Source: Owenia fusiformis | Lineage: Eukaryota; Annelida; Polychaeta; Sabellida; Oweniidae | Reading direction: 5' to 3' | Assembly (NCBI GenBank): GCA_903813345.2 | Contig: CAIIXF020000003.1 | Location: 31,869,151-31,933,150, forward strand | DNA length: 64,000 bases | Part shown: positions 43,265 through 54,822 of the stretch, piece after piece | Position numbering within the stretch: the stretch's first letter is position 1 | Layout: every line of letters starts with the position of its first letter | The notes under the pieces: model-generated | Databases searched by the model: none | What the model was told of the DNA's origin: nothing | Seen by the model: the letters and a program-made list of their open reading frames with translations, nothing else | Program-made: the position numbers and the translations under genes

Positions 43265-43433
43265 CAGGCCCGTAGCCAGAATTTTCCAAGGGGGTTCACT
43301 TTTCCAAAAAATTCTAGGGGGGAGTTCACTTTGGTAAATTTGGCCAAAAATCACTCAAAAATAGTCAGAATGGTGAAAACTGCATGATTTTGAACCCCCC
43401 GACGCCCCCCCCCTCCTGGCTACGGGCCTGTCA
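43265..43433. mobile_element. Short MITE, GTAGCCAG family, copy 2
   Basis: CAGGCCCGTAGCCAGAATTT at the left is mirrored by CTGGCTACGGGCCTG at the right. The internal sequence is shared with the copy at 42601. It lies about 140 bp upstream of the PAN gene start. Confidence 0.8.
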
Positions 43434-43465
43434 ATAATACGTTCGTATTTTCAGTTGAAACTGTG

Positions 43466-44372
43466 GGCCTACATCTATGTCATATCGAGCCTGTAACAGC
43501 ACATCTGTGTCATATCGAGCCTGTCACAGCACATCTGTGTCATATCGAGCCTGTCACAGCACATCTGTGTCATATCGAGCCTGTCACAGCACATCTGTGT
43601 CATATCGAGCCTGTCACAGCACATCTGTGTCATATCGAGCCTGTCACAGCACATCTGTGTCATATCGAGCCTGTCACAGCACATCTGTGTCATATCGAGC
43701 CTGTCACAGCACATCTGTGTCATATCGAGCCTGTCACAGCACATCTGTGTCATATCGAGCCTGTCACAGCACATCTGTGTCATATCGAGCCTGTCACAGC
43801 ACATCTGTGTCATATCGAGCCTGTCACAGCACATCTATGTCATATCGAGCCTGTCACAGCACATCTATGTCATATCGAGCCTGTCACAGCACATCTATGT
43901 CATATCGAGCCTGTCACAGCACATCTATGTCATATCGAGCCTGTCACAGCACATCTGTGTCATATCGAGCCTGTCACAGCACATCTGTGTCATATCGAGC
44001 CTGTCACAGCACATCTGTGTCATATCGAGCCTGTCACAGCACATCTGTGTCATATCGAGCCTGTCACAGCACATCTGTGTCATATCGAGCCTGTCACAGC
44101 ACATCTGTGTCATATCGAGCCTGTCACAGCACATCTGTGTCATATCGAGCCTGTCACAGCACATCTGTGTCATATCGAGCCTGTCACAGCACATCTATGT
44201 CATATCGAGCCTGTCACAGCACATCTATGTCATATCGAGCCTGTCACAGCACATCTATGTCATTTCGAGCCTGTCACAGCACATCTGTGTCATATCGAGC
44301 CTGTCACAGCACATCTATGTCATATCGAGCCTGTCACAGCACATCTATGTCATATCGAGCCTGTCACAGTTA
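43466..44372. repeat. 30-bp minisatellite, ~30 copies
   Basis: Highly homogeneous head-to-tail unit ACATCTGTGTCATATCGAGC plus CTGTCACAGC. Main variation is G/A at one site (CTGTGT/CTATGT), and the variants are clustered in runs. Since 30 is divisible by 3 and the unit has no stop in several frames, frames of about 300 codons are open on both strands. I do not regard these as genes. It is upstream of the 427-aa PAN gene. Confidence 0.95.
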
Positions 44373-44764
44373 AGATGATATTTGGTAATTGCTCTGTTTG
44401 ATAACAGGTGTTCTTCTATAATATTCACACATCAATTGTTTGTTTCTAACATGTGTTTTTGAAGCAAATTACTTTACGATTTTTTGAAAGAATATTTGCA
44501 TGTTAATGTATTTAAACTAATCCACCGTACAGGTATTGAGACAATTGACATGTATAAAAGTAATATTCAACAGGTACATCGTATTATTAAATGTTTTAGC
44601 TGTTAACGAGTTATTAATTGAATCTAATTGTTTTGGATGGCCACACACGTTGTAACAAAAATGATTCTCTTAATGATTTGAATCAGTTTTTAATGTCTAT
44701 GTTAAGCACAATTATAACTAGTCCACAGGCAGAATGAAACTAGTTGAATAATGGCTTTGCTTAT

Positions 44765-44902
44765 GCCTTGGTCACATTTGCTTCGACTGATTTTCACTAC
44801 GGCGCCCGGCCGATTGAGTATTTTGTTCAAAATTGAATTGATAAAAACACTTAATCGCCCGGGCGCCGGCCGATGAATCGGAACAAATGTGACCCAGCCA
44901 TT
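44765..44902. mobile_element. Fold-back MITE with GC-rich arms
   Basis: TTGGTCACATTTG at the left pairs with CAAATGTGACCCA at the right. Internal GGCGCCCGGCCGATT and AATCGCCCGGGCGCCGGCCG are also mirrored. It is about 135 bp and far more GC-rich than the surroundings. Confidence 0.7.
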
Positions 44903-45700
44903 AGGATGGGGGCCATCGATGAAACTAGCAATGGAGAATCAAATATTCACACATAGCTAGACAAGGTATGTCCAATTTCAGCCAATCCGAACGCAGTATT
45001 TCACATAAAAGCACTGTGCATGAAATTCCAATAATCCATCCAAGATCATTCCTTATGTGGTTGCCAAGGTGACAAGTTCACTCAACAGATTAGAAATTGA
45101 TTGTTTGCCAACTTGAACCTTGCAAAATGATATTAAATGATTAAATGATAGAAAATATTTTGCAATGTGTGAATTTAAGTCCAAGACTCGATGCATTGTG
45201 TAATGACCATTACTTTCAGACGTTGCCTCCTAAAATTAACACTCAGTGCTCCGCATCTCGTGCAAATATTGGAGAGCAACATCTTCAAGGAATGGCCATT
45301 CGAAATTGCTCTGAGTCCAGGGCTTAAATCCTTAAATCAATGCACTTAATTTCATCTCCAAGAAATAAAACTTTGTCTCATCGCTATTTTTTGAATTTTA
45401 CCAATTTCAGAGATGGCTGAACATTTCTTTTTAGTTGTTCACAATCAAGCGAAATTGCAAAATATCAGGACTTTATTTGGTTCGGCTAAAATTGAAATTT
45501 GTTTTGGATGGGACTAACTTCATTTAGTTTCGGTCTGCCGTTGATCAGTGAATTACGCTGAATTTTGTGTATGAAATGTGTTTTTTTCGAGTCTAACACA
45601 CGCAAGCGTTGATAGCGTTGTTTCGATCCAAAAAGGCTGAAGACCATTTACATTGTATACCAAGACAGTATGTCTGTATTTTATTACTTTCTGATAGGAT
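44903..45700. other. Intergenic, no gene seen
   Basis: Only short open frames without recognisable motifs. Lies between the minisatellite/MITE cluster and the end of the second PAN gene. Confidence 0.5.
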
Positions 45701-45707
45701 GTACATT

Positions 45708-47091
45708 TCAAAAGAATTGTCTTTCAGCATAGTCCCAGCCTCTGGAATAACATGGACTGCTTAGTGGTGAATTCCCCGAGTGCTTCGCTTGAAGATGGCA
45801 TTCTTTGGTTTTATTGTCAAATTCAATCGACCTACATTCAAATGATTCCTCATATTCGCAGGCAGCCTTGCAGGAAAACCAAGACAAAGTGATGAATCGT
45901 TTTACATTTGAATGCATAATGCATGTGTTTGGCATGTCAAACCATTTCCAATCTGTAATGAAAAATCAAATAATACAATCAATCTGACATAATGATCATG
46001 ATATGTGTTTTTTAAATACGAGTAAAAATCACTGAATGTTGCATTCCTTTAACTTTTTTTTATTCAAAACAAATACTGGACTTAGAATCAGAAAAGTACG
46101 TAGATAAAAGCAACTCTTATTCTAAGCTATAGTTATATATCATATATAAATTATATACTCTGTAGGTCCTTTCTAATCTGAACACGCATCAATTTTCAAT
46201 ATGAACATCTTTTTTCAGTTCCATTTTTTAATCTGCCATAAACGTCAATGTTAAAAAAACAAACTCGAAATGTCGTGAACATTTTTGGCCCGCCCCTGTG
46301 GTGTTCGAGTTTTTAACATTTCTAGAAGTTTTTATTACTTGGTTTGACCCTTTTTTCAGCGTAGTCCCATCCTTCCAAATCGCATGGACTGATGACCTGC
46401 CACACCCCAGAATATTTACTTTGAAGATGGCATTCTTCGGTAGCAGCATTGTGGCTTATTGACATACAATTAGACGATTGGTCATCACAGGATTTCTTGC
46501 ACTCAGCAATAGACGAAGATGTTAATAAGGTGCTGTTCAGTCCCTTTATACATGTATTGTTCATTTGTGCCCAGATGAAGTCACGGTTTTCACATTTAAC
46601 TCGCGCCTTTTTGTGATCTTTCTTGTTGCTATGGCGACGATCATCAATGCCTCTTGTGGATGCTGAACGCCGTTCCTCATCTGGAACAACGTGGCTTTGT
46701 AAAAATGAATGCATCATAGAGGGGTGACCCACATTTCTTTCAATAATTTTCTTTTTTATTGATTTATTGGGTCAAACATGATAAAAATACATTTTGCAAG
46801 ACGTTAAGCTCAATTTCCTAATAACCATGTATACGAACAGTTGGTATTACCATTATTCCGTTGTCTGGACTTCTTTTCTAAGACATCAAGTTTAGCAAGA
46901 ATCCTTTCCACCATCCTTCCATTATTTTCACAGCACTTTGCCAATTCTACATGTTCTCCATGTATAGTTTTTTCAAGTTTAGAAATATCTGGTCTACATT
47001 TCCGTGTTGCGTTTCCATCACGTTTTGCAAGTGATGTATTTATTAGTAATACGATAATGGATAATGCAATTAGAACTAGAAACGTGTCCAT
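45708..47091 (-). CDS. Secreted protein: coiled head + two PAN/apple domains (275 aa)
   Basis: Exons on the minus strand: 47091-46851, 46680-46339, 45952-45708 (TGA). Phases agree and match those of the neighbouring 427-aa gene. Exon 1 has a signal peptide (MDTFLVLIALSIIVLLINTS) and the same head (HGEHVELAKCCENNGRMVER). Exon 2 starts with a charged linker (RRSASTRGIDDRRHSNKKD) and holds the first PAN repeat (TCIKGLN, CKKSCDD, CMSISH, ECHL, SPCDLEGWDYAEKR). Exon 3 holds the second (TCIMHSN, CKAACEYE, CRSIEFD, ECHL, SPCYSRGWDYAERQ). The two-exon extra module is absent, and the first intron (170 bp) has no room for it. Tandem paralogue of 37561-43124; partner or ligand unknown. Confidence 0.82.
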
Positions 47092-48046
47092 ATCGCATTT
47101 TAATGAACTTGCGTCATTAAAAGGTCAAACAATGATGAAATATTTTATATCCATGAATTAATTGTATGTGATTTGTACCTTACAAGGTCATACATATATT
47201 TCCTCTAATTTTATGTGATTTGTACCTGTAACACGACACACCCATGTTGTATGGCTTTAATTGATTTTATGTCTTACGTTAACAGAGTTACGGTAAATGA
47301 TTTCAAAATGATCGAGTTCGATCACCCGTGGTGATATTGATTTGGGTAAGTACAGGGTGACCCTGAAAAATCATAATAACCTGGAATAGATGCCATTTAA
47401 AGCACATACGTATGGCGTATCTATATATACAGTATATACCTAAGAGGTATTGCTCGCCTTTATTGGTGGTAAATACAATACAGTTCAATGCTTATTTTTT
47501 AACAAGAAACATAGTTCACCAACAAGGGGACCAGAGTGGAGTTTGAAAATATTGTCTTGAATTTTTCCAGGAAAGTTTCGATAAATGGGGCAAAAAGTGA
47601 GCGACAAACTTGCACTCTAAAATCAATCAATCAGTATTGAAATACTGATGGCTGCAGGGATTCAAACAAGAAGATCCTGGACTATCTCCCCTTCTTGTTT
47701 CCAGGCTGACTGGACAAATAATTTTTTCTCAATATTAATGGATTCTTGTATATTGAAATTCATTGAACCTGTAAAATAATATCAGAGCTCTCTTCTTGAT
47801 TTTTTCCATCAATAAATATGAAAAGATCTTGCAAAGTAATACAATAAAAAACACTGGAAACAATTTTTTCGTTACATGAAAAACTGTTTTCAAAATAATT
47901 TTTTGGTTTGGTCCCCCTGCTACCCCTTGAGGGTGGGGATAAAACATAATTTTATGGGACAAAAAGTGACCCATGAACTTGCTCGGGTGGATTTTTTTGA
48001 AAAAAACAAAATATTCATAAAATCACAATTGTCTTAATTTCTTCAG
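47092..48046. other. Intergenic, no gene seen
   Basis: Contains short frames only. The PAN gene promoter should lie just above 47091, but no clear core element is visible. GATTCTTGTTTGAATCC-like short inverted words occur near 47660-47700. Confidence 0.4.
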
Positions 48047-49287
48047 AGTTTCTTGTAAGAGCGATTTATACCTCTTACAAGATGGTCGTTTTTTTCGTTA
48101 CATGATGCAACAGAAGGACTTCCCGTAAGAGGAGGAACGCAAGAAGTTTGAAGAGTTCTCTGGTCACCTGGACAGTGCAGTGGAGAATAAGTTCTTAGAC
48201 GTAAGACAGGAACTGAAGGTATTGAAAACATGGTGTTCCTAGGTGCAGGCTGAGCTCCAAAAGTTTACAAAAATATCTTTAATAATTATTTTCAGAAAAA
48301 ATACAGAGAAATACATTTTAGATGTGTTTTAACTGACAAAATAAAACCTTTTTGAAAAATTGCTTTTATGGTTATTTAAATATTCTAAGAAGCCCATCTG
48401 AAATGAAGTCCAAATACAGTATTTTACTAATTCTATCTATAATTCTACATTAAAAAAACACTATATTTAGTCTTTTTGACCCCATCAACCCTGACAAAGA
48501 CACAGTTGCAACTCGACAATGGAACCGCAGAGAGAGAATTGACAATGAATTCTGGCTCTTGCAGAAGTTGACTAGCATCATGGAAAAAGCCAATTTTCGT
48601 GAAATTCCCAAACACATTGTAGAAAAGGCCCTAGCTGAACATACTGCAAGTGAGGGAGTTCTGGTATGGAATTAATTTTTGTCTTATGTTTTCTGCCTAA
48701 TTGTAAACATAATCTATACAAATTGGTGGCCTTTCACTTGTTTAAAACATGCACTACCCCAAAATGTTTTTATTATAATGTCAAAACTATTTTAAAGTGA
48801 CCTAATTTTCTGTGGACTTTGTAGTATTTAGGAGGCATTTTATATTATAATGCATTGAATTATTGTTTCACAATGTTCTTTGAATGACTTATTATGTCAT
48901 TTTTTATAATATTTCTTTAGGTGAGTGTAAACCCTGACAAATATGACATCTTGCGATTCTGGGCTCTCGGTCGTGAAGCTCCGCCTCCTCAACTGCCACT
49001 CACCCAGAAGCTCTACTACATGGTAACCCGTAAGCCTGTCCCTGAACCAATGGAATATTTCAAGAGAGTCGTTGTTGCTGTGCGACTATAGAGAGACCAG
49101 AAACCTACTCTAAAGATCTTCAAGGAGGTACCAACGGTGAACCAATGCACTTGAACAGTTACTCCCAGACGGGAAAATCAAGATGAGTTGTTTAGATCGA
49201 GGTATTCTAGTCACTACAGCTGGTACCGCATCCTTTGCCATATTAGCGAAAGCCGTGACATATATCGTCAACTTTCCCGTCAACTAA
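48047..49287 (+). pseudogene. TMEM143: TMEM143-like pseudogene (intron-containing, several lesions)
   Basis: Three exon-like pieces keep clear family sequence: about 48047-48218 (ERFIPLTRWSFF, then EEERKKFEEFSGHLDSAVEN), 48471-48663 (DPINPDKDTVATRQWNRRER) and 48921-49287 (YDILRFWALGREAPPP, YFKRVVVAVR, LEQLLPDGKIKMS). TMEM143 is a mitochondrial membrane protein of unclear function. Lesions I can see: a frame change at the run of seven T near 48090, TAA before EEERKK, a phase mismatch between pieces 1 and 2, TAG at 49089, and another frame change before LEQLLPDGK. Introns are retained with GT/AG ends, so it is a duplicated or decayed gene and not a processed copy. A polyadenylation signal AATAAA is at 49295. 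Other genes in the window are intact, which argues against simple sequencing error. Confidence 0.75.
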
Positions 49288-49298
49288 CACTTACAATA

Positions 49299-49967
49299 AA
49301 GAGGTTAAGCTACACGTTCTAATGCAAACCGTGAACCTGAACGCGTAAGTACACGCTCAAGTACACGTTTAAGAAGATTTTCTGTTAAGCTACACGTCTG
49401 AAACCATGCCAGTGGACGTCGAGCTATATTTATGTGGTAACTGTAAGTGTCATGGCTCTATGGCCGTGTAATGGTTAGAACTTAGGGACTCGTGTCCGTT
49501 GGGCCTGGGTTCAAATACAGTAAGTCGAATAAATTTATGTTTTTTTAAAAATTTTTTTGCTTTATTTCATATTCAAACACAATTAATCACTTTAGTATCA
49601 TTTTTGCTCATATCAAGGGAGGGCGTAATACAAAGAAAATGCATCGTTCGCAAATCAAATGTAGTGATAAGGCAATAGAAGGCTCTGGTTGTCATTTCAT
49701 TTCGTTTAGTGTACATACTGTACTAAGCCCCGGATATTAAACTAGCCCTTCCTATTTATATTACGAAATGAAACAAAGCGATCACATTTGAAGTTGTCAT
49801 TTACTCATATACGCGTCTGTAAATTGCACCAATATGATAATCTCGTGTAAAGACCTGTAAACTTCACGCTGGACCACAGAAAATAAACAAACCTTGCGTC
49901 ATTTATCTGCGAGCGCATTGAGTTCACGTTACTGGTTTTGTTTAATACGTGTAGCTTAACCTCTCTA
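49299..49967. mobile_element. TIR element (~670 bp) inserted at the TMEM143 pseudogene 3' end
   Basis: AGAGGTTAAGCTACACGT at 49300 is mirrored by ACGTGTAGCTTAACCTCT ending at 49967. A second partial copy of the left motif (TTAAGCTACACGTCTGAA) is at 49385. No transposase ORF. It starts right at the AATAAA signal of the pseudogene. Confidence 0.8.
49454..49520 (+). other. tRNA-like segment (A- and B-box words)
   Basis: CTATGGCCGTGTAATGGTTA resembles a tRNA A box region, and GGGTTCAAATA a B box, about 45 nt apart. I could not fold a proper anticodon arm and the acceptor stem is not closed. It is more likely a tRNA-derived SINE remnant carried in the element than a gene. Confidence 0.35.
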
Positions 49968-50329
49968 ATAGCTTGCCTTGAAACCGGCATTCGATTGAAC
50001 CTCTCAAAGATTAAGCCTTAACAACATCGATCCTATATTTAAGTACAAGTCCAACGCTACGTAAAGATGACTGCAAACACCAGACGAACATAATACCATG
50101 ATTTCATGACTTTGCTCAATATATCAGTGAAGTTATATAATCAAACGTATTGTCAAAATTTCCAGGTTGAAATGTCGATCACACAAAAATCTACAAAAGT
50201 TGCCAAACTTATGGAGGGGAGTGTATGATCGGATGGTGCAGATACCATTAAGGATAAGAAAACACAGTATAGCAAATTCAAAACAACCCCAGATAAACAT
50301 CTTACGAGCATAATAGCATTGGCATTTGT

Positions 50330-50990
50330 ATACATAGTATGGCATTTTCATTGTTAGCAATGTTTATCTTTCCGACATAGACACCTCACTGTATCATTGC
50401 ATAGGCATTGGTATAAACACAGTATGTCATTTTCATTATTAGAAATGTTTATCTTTTCCACATATACATCTCAATGTATCATGGCATTGGTATACACTCA
50501 GTATGTCATTTTCATTGTTAGCAATGTTTATCTTTCCCACATAGACACTTCACTGTATTATGGTATTTGCATTGGTATATACACAGTAATATGTCATTTT
50601 CATTGTTAACATTGTTTATCTTTCCCACAAAGACACCTCACTGTATCATGGCATTGGCATTGGTATACACACAGTATGTCATTTTCATTGTTAACAATGT
50701 TTATCTTTTCCACATAAACATCTCAATGTATCATGGCATTGGCATTGGTATACACACAGTATGTCATTTTCATTGTTAGAAATGCTTATCTTTTCCACAT
50801 ATACATCTCACTGTATCATGGCATTGGCATTGGTATACACTCAGTATGTCATTTTTATTGTTAACAATGTTTATCTTTTCCACATATACATCTCAATGTA
50901 TCATGGCATTGGTATACACTCAGTATGTCATTTTCATTGTTAGCAATGTTCAACTTTCCCACATTAACATCTCACTGTAAATGAATGTAT
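50330..50990. repeat. ~90-bp tandem repeat, ~7 copies
   Basis: Units share GTATGTCATTTTCATTGTTA, CAATGTTTATCTTTTCCACA, ACATCTCACTGTATCATGGC and ATTGGTATACAC. Variation in the number of CATTGG hexamers makes the period uneven. Short frames across it are by-products. Confidence 0.85.
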
Positions 50991-51234
50991 TTCAACACAA
51001 GTTGGTATTTGCAAACTTTGAATGAACTTTATTACAACAGTTACTCTTCTTAATTATAATATAACGATGTCCTCAATTATTCATTTATACTCTTTATTTA
51101 TTAATATATTACCATGCACTAGTAATGAAACTGTACAGGTTTGAGAATTATTATATTATTTACACATGAATATCATACAATGTTTCTTTCACGTTTCCTT
51201 CAATGTTCATATCTCCTTTTCACAGTCACTGCGT

Positions 51235-51475
51235 GAAATATGGGATTCCAACTCTTGACACGTCTAGAAACTGGTCTTTACACGCCGGGTTTCTAAACGT
51301 GCCAATTATTTACACCTCTTGACACGCGATGAATTCAACTCTTTACACCTCTTTGCACTTCTTGGCACACGCAGTGCAAAGACGTGTAAAGACCATGTCA
51401 AAAAGTCTTTACACGCCCTGTGACAATTAATGGAATCTCTTGACACGCTCTTGGCACACTGAACAACATAATTAT
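51235..51475. repeat. Fold-back repeat rich in CTTGACACG/TTTACACG words
   Basis: CTCTTGACACG, TCTTTACACG and their complements alternate. TCTTTACACCTCTTTGCACTTCTTGGCACACGCAG-like sequence pairs with GTGCAAAGACGTGTAAAGA. No ORF; exact ends unclear. Confidence 0.6.
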
Positions 51476-53320
51476 GTGTAAACAACTAACCTAATTACCT
51501 ATAGCAATACTTACAGTATTTTAACGATTGCAAGTATTTTCTCTGATACTTTTAATTGATATATTTTTTAATCATTCTTTCGCAGACTGTTTGGAACAAG
51601 TACATGTAGCAAATATTAAACAGACTATTTTGTATGTACGCTGACACATTGACTTATTTAAACATTTTGGCAATTTCATGCCGCCTTTTGAAAATATAAA
51701 TCAGTTACAGGCAATGCTAATCGACGCATTGATCCTAAGTGAAGGAAATACATATCATGATAAGAAAAAGAAAGGCGTTTCAAGGATAAAACGTGCAATA
51801 AACTTTGAAAACACTGATACATCAGGCCTATTTATATATTTATTTTGTATTAGCTTAATATAAAGATAACCTTACTTTTCGATGAGTATTTGGATTTCGG
51901 AGTAATTTGTTTCAAGTTAAGTCAATACAAATTATCGCCGACTTAACTTGTGACCATACATATGATAAATGAGGGGCATTTTAATACACAATTGGGCAAA
52001 ACAAGCATATTCAATCGAATGTACCATTCTCTCTGCTGTTCTTTCCCAGCCTATCCATAAACAGACAGGTACAAGTTCCCATAGTTTTCGCAACATCTAA
52101 TTCTATGATCAATTGCTAGACACAGCAAATATACTAATTAATTGTCTGATTGTGATTCGGGAACGTAGGGTTTTTACATAAACAGGATACTGGCTGTACA
52201 TAGCCTGAGAACACTGGATTGACCCCCCCCCATCGACGCCTAGGCGCTGCTTGTGTTTTAATAAGAAACATTCCCTTGTAAAGAATTATCGGGATATGAA
52301 TTGATACAAGGTCAAGTATTCTGCCCCTTTTGTGTGATAAAAATATGTATTTAATTGGTGCTTTAACTTTTTGAACAAAGAAATGAAATAATCGCACTGA
52401 ATGTCTCAACATAAATCAGTGATGTTTAATTAATAAATGACACTATTATGTCAGTCTACGCACTTCATGGACATGGACGGGGGGGTGTGAGTTACCCATT
52501 CTAAAATGGTTAAATTTTGTATTAAAGAGTAATCAATAGGTCGTGAACTCCGATTGATAACCAACTGTAGCATACTGCTTAATTTGTTTGACTATTGATA
52601 TTAAAAAGGAGTGAATTTATGATATTGATAGAGGTACATTGTATTGGTATTAATATAATAATGATATTGGGGACCATAAACCACTTTGTTTCGCAAGTAG
52701 CTTTAGGATCGCGGTTTTATCTTCACATGTTGCCCTTTGTGCAATTCGAAAATGAAATATTTTAATCTATAATTTATATATCATTTGCAAAATAAATGTA
52801 ATTAAGAGACATGGGGGAGGGGGGGGGGGTTAACGGCCAGAATTTGGAATGAATTTGGGAATTTCAAGGATTGATTCACTTAATGTTGTTCACTGGAGTC
52901 GATACACACACCTGCATAACAATCGGAGACAAAACTGACTTAATCTGATATGATAACAAAAGATTAATAACTTAGTCTATGTTTTTGTTTTTATAATTGC
53001 GGAAGTGTACCAAAACCACCTTGATTACAGAAGATATCGTCTAGGCTTTAGATTTAATGAATAGATTTTTTGCCCTAGTCTCATTTAATAAAACAGGCTA
53101 TTTGCGTATTTAATTAATATTTGTGACAAAATATTTCAGTTAGACTCAAAATCAAGTATTATGAATTTTTACTTTTTATATGGAATACGATGTATATAAA
53201 TTCAAGCAAAAACATTAAAGCATTGCGGAATAAATGAAAAATTTTGAAAATAAAAGGTTTGACCCAGATAATGACATTTGACTCAGATGGTAAAAAATTG
53301 ACCCAATTTACCAGAAACAT
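51476..53320. other. Gene-free AT-rich stretch
   Basis: Only short unrelated frames (61 codons at 51678, 92 at 52134 minus). Short poly-G or poly-C runs at 52221, 52480 and 52813. I see no gene. Confidence 0.5.
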
Positions 53321-53329
53321 ACCTTACCC

Positions 53330-54138
53330 TACTATCACACCAAACTAGATCTCACTACGTTCTCGAAAACGGGCTTCAACTGTGTACGAACGGACTGGAC
53401 CTACTGAGAACCGTTTGGTATCTATTTACAAACTTCATCGAACGTACTCGAACGGGTAGGTCCTCTAGAACTTAGACAATGCTCAAAATGTTCTCGTGGT
53501 CGTCACGTTCTACAATTAGAACGAATGACAACGTACTAACGACGAGCTGGGCGTACTACGAACGGAACCGTCGTACTTCAATCCTACTAGGGACGTTTTA
53601 ACAACGAGTTGAACTGTCCGAGGACGTGTTGAGAACGAGGTAGAACTAATTGCAAACGTGTTTAAACTGATTAAGAACGTATTTAACACTGTTTATGAAC
53701 GAGTTAGCAAAAATATAGCTATCACACCAAACAAGTTGCCACTGCGTTCTTCAAAACTGGGTTTAAACTGTGTGCGAACGGAATGAACGTAGCTGCAACT
53801 TTCGAAGGTCTATTTACGAACTTTATGAACGTTCTCAGACGGGAATGTGATTTTAGAATTTTGAATCGATTCAAAATTCGATGGCGACCATACCGTTCTG
53901 TAATCAGGTCATGTTGACCTTCTAGACTAAGGGACGCGTTATACTACGTTGCACACCGACGTGGTCCGACCTGAACGAACTGCGAACGAGATGGACGTAT
54001 CGAAGACTGTTTAAGAACGAAGAAGCTAATTATTTCAGACATATTTCCCGATCACAGCCAGATTGAGCCCGTTTTACGACGTTTTCGTAGGACTGGTAAG
54101 AACGGGTAAGAACTAGTTTGGTGTGATAGGGGGGTTAA
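53330..54138. mobile_element. MITE-like element (~800 bp) with 17-bp TIRs and an internal duplicate end
   Basis: CTATCACACCAAACTAG at 53333 is mirrored by CTAGTTTGGTGTGATAG near 54115-54131. Inside, at about 53720, is a second copy of the left end (CTATCACACCAAACAAG and the following 100 bp). Many ACGTTC/GAACG words are spread through it. No ORF. Confidence 0.8.
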
Positions 54139-54822
54139 CTGACCATATACTTGTCTCAACTGAAAACCCCATTCTTGAATTCTTAGAATTGTGAGGCCAC
54201 ACCTTGAAAATTTCCTCTTGAATAGAGATTATAAACATATTTTGAATATTACCCGAATCGGTAAATAAATTCCTTTGTGGTGTTTACACGTTTCTTAATT
54301 CATTTAATGAAATCGAAATTTCTTTGTTACTACTTAGTATATTTTAGTTCAACTGTGAACTTGTAACCAATTTATTTCAATATTCATGTATATTTTCTTG
54401 TTGTTTTTTTTAATAATAATAATAATATATATATTTCAGTTTAGTCAATTTTTACAATAACATACAGTTTTGATGGAAAAATAATGAAAATGCAATGACA
54501 CTTAAAATAAGTGTATTAAATTACACAATAGTTTTAATAAATGTTTATTGGAAATAGAAAAGGTACAAAAGAAAAAGAAAAGGGAGTCATTTGAAGGGAG
54601 AGTTTGCAATTATGGGTTCAATGTGTCTAATCTCTATAACAATCGTCCATGTTAGTCAATGATGCAGTTTAACCCCTAGTTGGCCCATGTACCCCCTAGG
54701 ATGTCACCCTGCACCACTAACCAACGTGTTGAACAACATTTTGAGTGGTTAAAATAAAAGTTCCTTCTCAATCGCTTTTTTAAACACTTTATATAACATC
54801 ATTGGATAATAGGTTATACGTA

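Noticed and set aside
43463-44401. 312- and 298-codon open frames (LCHIEPVTAH / SYRACHSTSV repeats) and their minus-strand counterparts
   Set aside because: Openness follows from a stop-free 30-bp unit, a multiple of three. Several frames are open at once and there is no start context or flanking exon.
49454-49520. A functional tRNA gene
   Set aside because: A and B box words exist, but no closed acceptor stem or 7-nt anticodon loop could be drawn.
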